Shown here: in pieces, positions 34,144-41,538 of the stretch
Layout of the letters: every line of letters begins with the position of its first letter
Numbering within the stretch: the first letter of the stretch is position 1
Origin: CAMLFJ01 sp040902305
Lineage (GTDB): Bacteria; Methylomirabilota; Methylomirabilia; Rokubacteriales; CSP1-6
Length of the DNA stretch: 62,921 nt
Direction of reading: 5' to 3'
NCBI GenBank assembly: GCA_040902305.1
Contig: JBBDXN010000160.1
Coordinates: forward strand, 1-62,921
Notes under the pieces: generated by a model
What the model was told of the DNA's origin: nothing
The model's input: only the letters and a program-made list of their open reading frames with translations
Databases searched by the model: none
Position numbers and translations under genes: made by a program

Positions 34144-34761
34144 CGGCTAGCCTCCATAGCCCCAGTTCCAGCAGGGCAAGCGGTCCTTCCAGAACCAGTG
34201 GCGCTACGCTGCCCCGCGATGAACCGGCCGAGGAGCGGCCCGACCTGGGCCGGATTGCCCTTCGTGTCGACCGGCCGGTCGCGGCCGCCTCCGCCGCCAT
34301 CAAGTCGGTCCGGACGTTCTCGATGATGTGGATGCCGTTGTCGGTGAGGAGCATGTTGTGGACGATGAAGGCCTCCTTCGGGTTCTCGCCCGGGATGACC
34401 TCGACCCCCCACGTGTCATTGCCGACCGCCACCACCTTCTGGGAGACGAGCCACGTCGCCGCGTCCTTGCCGATCCCGGGCTCGCCGGAGTTGAACAGCG
34501 CGTTCTGGGCCGGGAACTGCTCGAAGAGATCGCCCCATCCGGTGTGGATGACCACGATGTCCCCTTCGCGCAGCGTCACGTTGTACATCTTGAGGCCCGC
34601 CTGGATGTCGCCGGCGGTGATGACGGTGCCCTTGTCGAGACAGGGCTTCTTGCACGCGGATTGCCCTTAAACTTGTTGGCCTGCTGGAAGACCTTGACCA
34701 TGTCCACGAGCACGTCTCGGGTCGCAAACGGCTTGAGGTTCTCGATGCCGAGACGGGTCAT
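34144..34761 (-). pseudogene. Decayed cyclase-family (kynurenine-formamidase-like) gene
   Basis: Pieces of a metal-dependent cyclase-family hydrolase are readable in different frames. NLKPFATRDVLVDMVKVFQQ is in one frame; after a one-base slip near 34665, PCLDKGTVITAGDIQAGLK, IVVIHTGWGDLFEQFP and VVAVGNDTWGVEVIPGENP are in another. The N-terminal third is missing, and after ENVRTDLMAAEAA the homology ends in further frame changes. This segment fills the region between the DUF35 and AlaX genes. I regard it as a relic, although sequencing errors could account for one of the slips. Confidence 0.7.
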
Positions 34762-34851
34762 GGCGTTCTGTGACCCAACCCGTCCAGGTGCGTGCCCACG
34801 TGGCTGCGCTCGCCGACCCCTGAGAGGCCACCGTCCCTGGGCGCGCCGCGC

Positions 34852-35580
34852 TCAGGGGCGGCCCACGTCCGTCAGACCGATCTTCACCCGCCGGTTGTGC
34901 CGGCCCTTGTTGTCGATCTTGAGGATGCGCAGCGGCCGGGAGCCGGCGGTCGAGGCCAGATGGGTACCGCCGCAGGCCTGCCGATCGAGCCCCACGATCT
35001 CGACCACGCGAATCGTTCCGTCCGCGGTGGGCGGCGGCGCCACCGAGCGGTTGCGGACGAGCCCGTGCTCCGCCAGGGCGTCGGCCTCGGTGACGTAGGC
35101 GTAGCGGAGGGGCAGATCCTGGCGGATCACGTCGTTGATCTCGGGCTCGAGCGCGCGGAGGCGATCGTTGTCGGCGTCGGGCAGGTCGAAATCCATGCGC
35201 GCGGTGCCGTCCTCGTTGAGCTGGGCCCCGGTGACGAGCGCGCCCTGGAAATGCCGGAAGACCAGCGCGTTCAGGATATGCGTGTCGGTGTGGAGCTGGG
35301 CCATCATGGAGCGGAACCCGGCATCCACCACCGTCTCCACCGTGCCCGCCAGCTCGACCGGCTCGGCCAGGAGATGCCAGTAGCGGCCGTCGGCGGCCTC
35401 GATGGCGGTCACGCGTACTTCACCGCCATTCCAGCGCAGCAGCCCGCGGTCGGCGAGCTGCCCGCCGCCGCCCGGGTGGAACGGCGTCTGCTCGAGCAAC
35501 ACGGCGCCCGGCCTCGCGTCCACCACGCGGGTCTCGATCATGAGGACGTCCGGATACTGGTGACAGAAGTAGCGTGACAT
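34852..35580 (-). CDS. AlaX-type alanyl-tRNA editing protein
   Basis: Free-standing trans-editing hydrolase of 242 residues that clears mischarged Ser- or Gly-tRNA(Ala). The zinc ligands are in HTDTHILNALVF (HxxxH) and QACGGTHLAS (CxxxH). The N-terminal OB-like part includes QTPFHPGGGGQLADRG, also found in AlaRS editing domains. I start at ATG 35580 (MSRYFCHQYPDVL). It lies just downstream of the tRNA-Gly terminator on the same strand. The proximity to a glycine tRNA is suggestive but may be chance. Confidence 0.88.
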   Translation of the reverse strand: MSRYFCHQYPDVLMIETRVVDARPGAVLLEQTPFHPGGGGQLADRGLLRWNGGEVRVTAIEAADGRYWHLLAEPVELAGTVETVVDAGFRSMMAQLHTDTHILNALVFRHFQGALVTGAQLNEDGTARMDFDLPDADNDRLRALEPEINDVIRQDLPLRYAYVTEADALAEHGLVRNRSVAPPPTADGTIRVVEIVGLDRQACGGTHLASTAGSRPLRILKIDNKGRHNRRVKIGLTDVGRP

Positions 35581-35615
35581 CGCACTCTCGCGCATGAAGC
35601 GCACCAAAGAAGGAA

Positions 35616-35642
35616 GGGGTTACGGCTCTTCGCCGTAACCCC
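35616..35642 (-). terminator. Rho-independent terminator of tRNA-Gly
   Basis: Perfect 11-bp stem GGGGTTACGGC/GCCGTAACCCC with a 5-base loop. On the minus strand it is followed by TTCCTTCTTT. It lies 7 bp past the tRNA 3' end. Confidence 0.85.
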
Positions 35643-35649
35643 TCCGAAT

Positions 35650-35724
35650 TGGAGCGGCCGACCGGATTCGAACCGGCGACGTCCAGCTTGGGAAGCTGGC
35701 ATTCTGCCACTGAATTACGGCCGC
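35650..35724 (-). tRNA. tRNA-Gly (anticodon CCC)
   Basis: Cloverleaf on the minus strand: acceptor stem GCGGCCG/CGGCCGC, D-arm with TAATTCAGTGGCAGAAT, anticodon stem CCAGC/GCTGG around loop TTCCCAA (anticodon CCC) and T-arm GGTTCGAATCC. The 3' CCA is encoded. It reads GGG codons. It has its own promoter and terminator. Confidence 0.95.
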
Positions 35725-35736
35725 CTGTGGTCCCCT

Positions 35737-35764
35737 ATTCTAGTCTCCGGGCGGGGCCAGTCAA
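35737..35764 (-). promoter_or_regulatory. Sigma70 promoter of tRNA-Gly
   Basis: Minus-strand TTGACT, 16-base spacer, TAGAAT, with five of six matches in each box. The predicted start is six bases before the tRNA 5' end. Confidence 0.75.
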
Positions 35765-35782
35765 CCGGAAGCTTCGCTCTTG

Positions 35783-35818
35783 TATCCGCTCGGCTCGCCT
35801 TCGGCTGCGCCTCGCAGT
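35783..35818 (-). repeat. Dispersed repeat copy
   Basis: On the minus strand it begins just after the stop codon of the binding-protein gene with GCGAGGCGC. It carries the core AGCCGAAGGCGAGCCGAGC and continues GGATACAAGAG, like the copies after cofG. Confidence 0.85.
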
Positions 35819-35819
35819 G

Positions 35820-37355
35820 CTATTTCAGCGACATGTCGTAGGCCTTGATCAGCTCGTCGCTGCGAGCCTTCCAGTTGAGCCGCTTGTTCGCTCCGTAGAG
35901 GTCGAGCTGCTGGTAGAGGGGGACCGCCGGCATCTCGTCGATCCACAGCTTGTTGATCCGGTGATAGAGGGCGAGCCGCTGCTTCTCGTCCATGAGGGTC
36001 TGGGCCTGCTCCACCATGCCGTCGAAGTCGGCGTTGTGGTAGTTGCCCAGGTTGCTCCCGGTGCGGAAGAGCGGGCCGTACACCGTCTCGGCGTCCACCG
36101 TGGGCGTGCCCCAGCCGATCAGCCACACCGGGCCCGGCTTGTGCACGTACACGAGGTTGTTCAGGTAGTTCACGAACTCGAACGTCTTGAGCTGCGTCCG
36201 GATGCCGGCCTTGGTGAGCTGGCCGGTCACCGCCTCCGCCACTTCCTTGTCCCGCACGTAGCGGCCCTGGGGGCTGTTCAGCGTGAGATCGAGCCCGCCC
36301 GGGAAACCGGCCTCGGTGAGGAACTGCTTGACCTTGCCCAGATCCTGCTTGATCGGCTTGAGCGAGGCGTCGTAGCCGAAGTGCAGTGGCGTCAGCATGG
36401 TGGCCATCCGCATGGCCTTGCCGTCCAGCACGCCCTTGATGATCTCGTCCACGTCGACCGCGTGGGCAATCGCCTGCCGCACCCGCTTGTCCGCGGTCAC
36501 GCCCTTGTACGGCCCGACCAGCTTGTGCTGGGCATCGTACTCATGGGTGACGAACATGAGCTGGAGCGTGCGGATCGACGGCGCGGTGGACAGGAAGAGC
36601 TTCGGATGGTTGTTGATGATGGTGGCCAGGTGCGGCGGGATGTTCACCGCCACGTCCACTTCGCCGTTCTGGAGCGCGGCCACCCGCACCGCGTCGTCGG
36701 GAATCGGCCGGAACACGACCGTCTTGATCTTGGGCGCGCCCCGCCAGTACTGGTCGTTGGCCTCCAGCACGATCTCCTCGTCCTTGCTCCAGCGGACGAG
36801 CTTGTAGGGCCCGGTCCCGATCGGGTTCTTCGAGATGAACGGCGAGTCCTTGCCCGCGTAGGCCTTCGCCGGGTACATCGAGGCCTGGCGGAAGGTCATG
36901 ATCGCGGTGAAGGTCGGCCACGGCTTGCTCGTCTGCACGCGCACCGTGTACGGATCCACGATGTCGACCCGCTCGATGGGCCGGAAGTTCGAGCTGGCCC
37001 GCAGCCCGCTCTTGACCCGCTCCAGGCTGAACTTCACCGACTCGGCGTTGAACTCCTCGCCGTTGTGGAACTTGACCCCGCGGCGCAGCTTCACCTCCCA
37101 CGTCGTCGGCGCCACCAGCTTCGGCAGCTCCGCGGCCAGCGCGGGCACGACCTTGAGGTTCTGATCGCGCTCCACCAGGGTGTCGAACAGGTGGCTCGCC
37201 ACCACCGAGGCGGGCGTCTCCTGCTGATTCTGGGTGTCGAGCGTCGTGGGATCCACGCCCTGAGCGATGACGATCTTGCCTTGCGGGGCCGCCCACGCCA
37301 GGCCCGGCACCACGAGCAGGGCCACCACGAGCGAACTCAGACGTTTCACGACCAT
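35820..37355 (-). CDS. Family 5 solute-binding protein (peptide/nickel type)
   Basis: Periplasmic substrate-binding protein of an ABC importer, 511 residues from ATG 37355 with AGGAGG upstream. The signal peptide ends GLAWA/APQ. Family 5 marks are GVDPTTLDTQNQQETPAS, LRRGVKFHNGEEFNAESVKF, NPIGTGPYKLVRWSKDEEI and VRQAIAHAVDVDEIIKGVL. The family binds oligopeptides, nickel complexes or other solutes; the ligand is not predictable. No permease genes are adjacent, so it is an orphan or works with a distant transporter. Confidence 0.9.
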   Translation of the reverse strand: MVVKRLSSLVVALLVVPGLAWAAPQGKIVIAQGVDPTTLDTQNQQETPASVVASHLFDTLVERDQNLKVVPALAAELPKLVAPTTWEVKLRRGVKFHNGEEFNAESVKFSLERVKSGLRASSNFRPIERVDIVDPYTVRVQTSKPWPTFTAIMTFRQASMYPAKAYAGKDSPFISKNPIGTGPYKLVRWSKDEEIVLEANDQYWRGAPKIKTVVFRPIPDDAVRVAALQNGEVDVAVNIPPHLATIINNHPKLFLSTAPSIRTLQLMFVTHEYDAQHKLVGPYKGVTADKRVRQAIAHAVDVDEIIKGVLDGKAMRMATMLTPLHFGYDASLKPIKQDLGKVKQFLTEAGFPGGLDLTLNSPQGRYVRDKEVAEAVTGQLTKAGIRTQLKTFEFVNYLNNLVYVHKPGPVWLIGWGTPTVDAETVYGPLFRTGSNLGNYHNADFDGMVEQAQTLMDEKQRLALYHRINKLWIDEMPAVPLYQQLDLYGANKRLNWKARSDELIKAYDMSLK

Positions 37356-37426
37356 CTCGAGCCTCCTTCGAAGCGGGGGATCTTGCGGGGAAGTGCCCAC
37401 ACTCTAGGCAAGCCCCGGGTCGGGTG

Positions 37427-38866
37427 TCAAGTTCCGGTCCGACGCAGATGCGCGAGCGCCTCCTCGCGCGTGCTGACGAGCCCGAGCGCCTGGGCCTCCC
37501 GGGCCAGGGCCAGCAGCCGGCCGACCGCCGGACCCGGAGGCAGCCCGAAAGCCGCCATCACGTCCTCGCCCCGCAGCAGCGCGGCCGCGGCCGCCGCGAC
37601 GGCTTCCTCCTCCATCCCCGCCATCAAGGTGCGCACCACGTCCCCGCCCGCGCCCGCCCAGACCGCGAGCGGCGAGGCGCCGGTCAGCGCGGCCGCGTCG
37701 GCCAGCGCCAGCAACAGAACATCCCGCGCCTCGCTGCCGAGCGCCCGGAAGAAGCGGAGGCGGGCGCGGCGAGTGATCTCGCCGGCCTGGGCCAGATGCA
37801 TCGGCCGTAGGTGCTCGGCCACCAGCCGCTCGATGACCTGCCCGGCACGGCGCGAGAGGCGAAAGCGCCGAGCGATGTCGCCGGTGCGGCGCGCGCCCAC
37901 CTCGTCGTGGCCGATGAAGCGGATGCGGTCGCCGTCCTGCGTGCGGGTCTCGGGCTTGGACACGTCGTGGAGGAGCGCGGCCAGCTTCAACGCCTCCCGG
38001 CGCGTGAGCCCGTCCCCCAGCGCCTCGCCGAGATGCTCCCGGAGCGCGGGGCCCCACGGCGCGAGGGCCTCCAGGTCCGCGAGCAGGGCGTCCACACCTT
38101 CTACCGCGCGCAGCGAGTGCTCCCAGACGTCGAAGCGATGTGGTGGCGACTGCGTGGTCATGCGCATGGCGAGGCTCTCGGGCAGCAGCACCGGCAGCAC
38201 CCCGAGGCGATCGAGCGCCCGCAGCCCGGCCGCCGCGGGGGGCTCGGCCAGCATTGCCACTAGCTCGTCGCGCAGGCGCTCGGGCGCGACGGTCGCCACG
38301 AGCGGCGCGGCCGCCGCGATGGCCGTCTCCGCGTCCGGGTCGAGCCGCCACCCCTCGCGCATGGCGAGGCGAACACCGCGCAGCGCCCGCAGCGGATCGT
38401 CCACCATCGCGGCCGGCCCGCACGGGCGCACGATGCGCGCGGCCAGATCGCCCAGGCCGCCGGTGGGGTCCACGATCTCGGCGTGGCCCAGGCGCAGCAG
38501 GTCCCCGATCGACACCGCGAGCGCGTTGACCGTGAAATCCCGCGCCCGCAGATCGCCGGCCAGGGTCGGCGCCCGCAGGTCCACCAGATCGAGCGACAGA
38601 TCGCCGGCCCGGCCCACCAGGCGGCCGGCGCCCCGCCCGGCGTCGAGCACGACGAACGCCGCGTCGAGCCGGTCGGCCAGACGCCGGCCGAGATCGAGCG
38701 CGCCGCCGCCCACCGCCAGATCCAGATCCGCGGCGGGGCGCCCGCTCAGGATCTCCCGGAGCGCCCCTCCCACGAGCCAAACCGGCCGCTCCGCGCCGGC
38801 CAGCCCGGCGAGCACGGTCAGCGCCTGGCGGCCCGCGGCCGGAATCCGCTCGATCGAGACGCGCAT
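37427..38866 (-). CDS. tRNA nucleotidyltransferase / poly(A) polymerase family
   Basis: Class II nucleotidyltransferase of 479 residues from ATG 38866, which overlaps the upstream gene's TGA. The head domain shows VWLVGGALREILSG and the catalytic DLDLAV aspartates, followed by RDFTVNALA and the RNA-binding segment DDPLRALRGVRLAMR. A C-terminal HD domain is present (LLHDVSKPETRTQDG, RFIGHDEVGARRTGDIARRF), as in bacterial CCA-adding enzymes with phosphohydrolase activity. It probably repairs or adds tRNA CCA ends, or adds A tails; the class cannot be resolved by eye. Confidence 0.88.
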   Translation of the reverse strand: MRVSIERIPAAGRQALTVLAGLAGAERPVWLVGGALREILSGRPAADLDLAVGGGALDLGRRLADRLDAAFVVLDAGRGAGRLVGRAGDLSLDLVDLRAPTLAGDLRARDFTVNALAVSIGDLLRLGHAEIVDPTGGLGDLAARIVRPCGPAAMVDDPLRALRGVRLAMREGWRLDPDAETAIAAAAPLVATVAPERLRDELVAMLAEPPAAAGLRALDRLGVLPVLLPESLAMRMTTQSPPHRFDVWEHSLRAVEGVDALLADLEALAPWGPALREHLGEALGDGLTRREALKLAALLHDVSKPETRTQDGDRIRFIGHDEVGARRTGDIARRFRLSRRAGQVIERLVAEHLRPMHLAQAGEITRRARLRFFRALGSEARDVLLLALADAAALTGASPLAVWAGAGGDVVRTLMAGMEEEAVAAAAAALLRGEDVMAAFGLPPGPAVGRLLALAREAQALGLVSTREEALAHLRRTGT

Positions 38867-39717
38867 CAGAGGCCGAGGAGCCGCTGGGCGTTGTCGTGGA
38901 AGATCTTGCGATAGACCGCGTCGGGGAGCGAGCGCTCCCAGATCGGGCGCCGCTCCTCCTCGTAGGGATGCGGCGTGTTGGGGAAGTCGCTGCCGAACAC
39001 GATGCGGTCTTGCCAGCGCACGAGGTCTCCGTCGGTGACGTCGGCGGGACTCGCGCCCGGGTTGTCGCGGAAGATCGGGCTCTGCGGCGCCATCGCCGCG
39101 GTGGTGTCGAGGTACATGTTCGGGCAGCGGGGCATCAGCTCGAGGTGCCGCCGCGTTTCCCATTGCCCCATGTGGGCCACGATCACCTTCATCTCGGGAA
39201 ACATGGTCATGACGCGCTCGAAGCGCGGGAACCCATCGTACTCGTTGGGCCACGGCGCGGAGCCCACGTGAATCAGCAGCACCCCGCCGCGGGCGATCAA
39301 CCGCTCGTACACGGGCAGGATCCGCGGATCGTCGGGATGGAAGCGCTGCACGTTGATGTGGAACTTGAAGCCCTTGAAACCGTAGCGGTCGAGCGCCTCC
39401 TCGGCCACGTCGACCACGTCGGGATCGCCCGGGTGCACGGTCCCGAGGGGCAGCCCGGCCGGGAGCCGACGGCCCGTCTCGTGGAGCCACCTGTTCAGCT
39501 CGCGGGCGAGGCCCGCCTTGTGCGCGTACGAGAAGAACACGAAGCGCTCCACGTCCTGCTCGCCGAGGAAACGCGCCACCCACTCGGGATCGGTGCCGTA
39601 GCGAAAGTCCCACCCCGGGCGGCCCGCGAACCAGCGCCGGATGGCGGCCCAGAGCCAGTCCGGGTGCAGGTGCGTGTGGACGTCGATGTAGCGGAAGCCG
39701 GCGGGCGGGCTCGCCAT
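38866..39717 (-). CDS. Amidohydrolase family 2 protein
   Basis: TIM-barrel metal hydrolase or decarboxylase of 283 residues. The metal-binding HxH is in YIDVHTHLHPDWLW. Further ligands are in GFKGFKFHINVQRFHP, LLIHVGSAPWP, VIVAHMGQW and the catalytic Asp in IVFGSDFPNTPHP. The family includes aminocarboxymuconate-semialdehyde decarboxylase and related enzymes; the substrate is unknown. Start and stop overlap the neighbours by TGATG at both ends, so expression is tightly coupled in this operon. Confidence 0.87.
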   Translation of the reverse strand: MASPPAGFRYIDVHTHLHPDWLWAAIRRWFAGRPGWDFRYGTDPEWVARFLGEQDVERFVFFSYAHKAGLARELNRWLHETGRRLPAGLPLGTVHPGDPDVVDVAEEALDRYGFKGFKFHINVQRFHPDDPRILPVYERLIARGGVLLIHVGSAPWPNEYDGFPRFERVMTMFPEMKVIVAHMGQWETRRHLELMPRCPNMYLDTTAAMAPQSPIFRDNPGASPADVTDGDLVRWQDRIVFGSDFPNTPHPYEEERRPIWERSLPDAVYRKIFHDNAQRLLGL

Positions 39718-40559
39718 CAGCGGCTCACCACCCAGCGGCCCGGCCAGCCCGCCACCTCCCGCGGCGCGCTCACCTGCCCCGCCCGCGCGAGCGAGCCCAG
39801 GGCCGCCTCCACCTCGGCCCGCCCGAGCCCGAAGAGTCGCGCGAGCCGCGCGGGCGTCGAGTACACCGCGCCGGCCAGGTAGCGCGAGAGCAGTCGCTCC
39901 AGCGCGGCCGGCCGGCGCAGGCGGCGTCCTTCCGCGGCCGCGTCGGGAAGCCAGTGCTCGAGCAGATCCCAGCGATACGAGAAGGTCGGCTCGTAGCGCT
40001 CCTCGGTCTTCACGATCCAGAGACCCTGCTGCAGCTCGCCCATCGCCCGCTCGAACTCGCGCGTCCGGCCCGGCTCCAGCATGAAGCACTCCGCGCGGAT
40101 CCCCCGCGTGTACTGGGGCGACTCCCGCACGAGGCTGTCCATGACGCGCTTGGCGGTGAGCGAGAGGCGTCCCGCCTCGTACTCCTTGCTGTACATCCCG
40201 GCCCGCTGGGTGCCGCGCACCAGCGCGTAGAAGGCGGGCAAGAGATCCATGGCCACCAGCACCGGCCGGCCCTTGACGAGCTTGCCGTAGTACACCTGGC
40301 GCCGCGCGGGCAGCACGTCCTTGAGCTCCCAGGTGAGCCCGACCCCGTCGTCATGGTGCGAACGGCGCGGCCACCGCGGCGCGGCGCGGCCCACCACCGC
40401 CTCCCAGAGGCAGCCCAGCCCTTCCGGGAAGCGATAGAACGTGGAGCACAGGCCGACCGCGTCGACGAAGCCCAGCGCGCTCCGCGGCGAGCGCACACGG
40501 CGGGAGGGGAGCTGGCGGAAGTTACGGCGCCGGCGCCGCAAGAGCGCGGCCTGGTCCAT
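39717..40559 (-). CDS. Winged-helix protein, possibly AlkZ/YcaQ-related
   Basis: Protein of 280 residues from ATG 40559, coupled to the KaiC-like gene (5-bp gap). An Arg-rich N-terminus (LLRRRRRNFRQLPSRRVRSP) precedes a middle domain (SALGFVDAVGLCSTFYRFPE, then LPARRQVYYGKLVKGRPVLV). A C-terminal winged-helix-like segment follows (ERLLSRYLAGAVYSTPARLA, FGLGRAEVEAALGSLARAG). The overall pattern recalls the AlkZ/YcaQ DNA-glycosylase-related family, but I cannot confirm the catalytic motif, so this is tentative. It probably binds nucleic acid. The longer frame to 41120 is a shadow. Confidence 0.5.
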   Translation of the reverse strand: MDQAALLRRRRRNFRQLPSRRVRSPRSALGFVDAVGLCSTFYRFPEGLGCLWEAVVGRAAPRWPRRSHHDDGVGLTWELKDVLPARRQVYYGKLVKGRPVLVAMDLLPAFYALVRGTQRAGMYSKEYEAGRLSLTAKRVMDSLVRESPQYTRGIRAECFMLEPGRTREFERAMGELQQGLWIVKTEERYEPTFSYRWDLLEHWLPDAAAEGRRLRRPAALERLLSRYLAGAVYSTPARLARLFGLGRAEVEAALGSLARAGQVSAPREVAGWPGRWVVSR

Positions 40560-40564
40560 ACGGC

Positions 40565-41449
40565 TCAGCCGAGCTCGAAGCCCCGCTCGGTGACGCGGTA
40601 CTCCGCGATCTCGTCGCTCTTGGCGCTGCCCCGGTGCTTGACCACGCAGAGGAAGCGGGCCAGCCGGTTGCCGACCCGCTCGCTGCCCATGACCACGATG
40701 GTGTTGGCCACCGCGCCGATATCGCCCGCCGCGACCTTGCGGGCGATGAGGTGCTCGAGCTGGGTCTCCTCGGTCGTCACCAGGAGCATGGTGGTCACCG
40801 CCGTATGGTCGTACCGGTGGGCGTCGATGAAGGTCCGGTACTTCCACACCGGCAGGCAGATCTCCATCCCGAGCGTCTCGCTGTCGCGGTGGATCAGCTT
40901 CCGGTACAGGTCGTCGAAGATATAGGGCTGGATGTAGTCGCCCGGCACGTCCATCGGCTCGATCCCGTCCACCACGATGCGCCGGCTGCCCGCGCCGAGA
41001 TGGAAGTACACGAACGGCCGCACCGTGTAGAGCGCCTGGTTGTACTGGGCTTTCCAGTTCCAGTCGAACTCGAAGCCGTCCGAGGTGGGCACCTGGTAGT
41101 CGCGGAGCTTGCCGACCCACGGCAGCGCGTCGCAGTAGAAGGCTCGCATCTGCTCCGCGGGCGGAAACGGCTCGGCCATGGGCAGCACCGAGTGCGTCCA
41201 GCGCTTGAGATCCCAGTCGTGCAGGCGCGCGGCGTACGAGTGATGCTGCTGGGAGTCGCCCCGCGCGTTCATGTCGAAGACGATGCCGCGGGCCCCGTCG
41301 GCCCGGGCACCGTGGTCGCAGAAACCGAGCCCCAGGTGGGTCTTGCCGATGCCGGTGGCCCCGTAGACGACGGTCAGGGTGCCGGGCAGCAGCCCCCCGC
41401 CCAGCATCTCGTCCAGGCCGGAACTGCCCGTCGACACGCGCGTGGTCAT
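40565..41449 (-). CDS. KaiC/RAD55-like RecA-fold ATPase
   Basis: Single-domain RecA-superfamily ATPase of 294 residues. It opens with the KaiC-type signature RVSTGSSGLDEMLGGGLLPG, followed by Walker A GATGIGKT (30-37) and a Walker B-like strand RRIVVDGIEPM. A central region (about 85-150, with WNWKAQYNQALY) is unlike clock KaiC. The C-terminal part has TMLLVTTEETQLEHLIARKV and ANTIVVMGSERVGNRLARFL. It first appears in a four-gene overlapping run, so it may be an energy-dependent regulator or loader for the next gene's product. Its function is unknown. Confidence 0.8.
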   Translation of the reverse strand: MTTRVSTGSSGLDEMLGGGLLPGTLTVVYGATGIGKTHLGLGFCDHGARADGARGIVFDMNARGDSQQHHSYAARLHDWDLKRWTHSVLPMAEPFPPAEQMRAFYCDALPWVGKLRDYQVPTSDGFEFDWNWKAQYNQALYTVRPFVYFHLGAGSRRIVVDGIEPMDVPGDYIQPYIFDDLYRKLIHRDSETLGMEICLPVWKYRTFIDAHRYDHTAVTTMLLVTTEETQLEHLIARKVAAGDIGAVANTIVVMGSERVGNRLARFLCVVKHRGSAKSDEIAEYRVTERGFELG

Positions 41450-41502
41450 GGCCGGGTGATTTTACCGGCTCGGTTGCGAGACGGTCAAGCGGAGGGCTTT
41501 CC

Positions 41503-41532
41503 TTGACAGGCCGCCGAGGGGGGTCCTACGCT
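41503..41532 (+). promoter_or_regulatory. Sigma70-like promoter, apparently leaderless
   Basis: TTGACA, 18-base spacer, TACGCT. The predicted start is 41539, the A of the GAF-HD-GYP ATG. Confidence 0.4.
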
Positions 41533-41538
41533 CGATAC

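Noticed and set aside
36397..36807. Short plus-strand frame opposite the family 5 binding-protein gene
   Set aside because: Antisense to a certain gene, no ribosome site and no motif.
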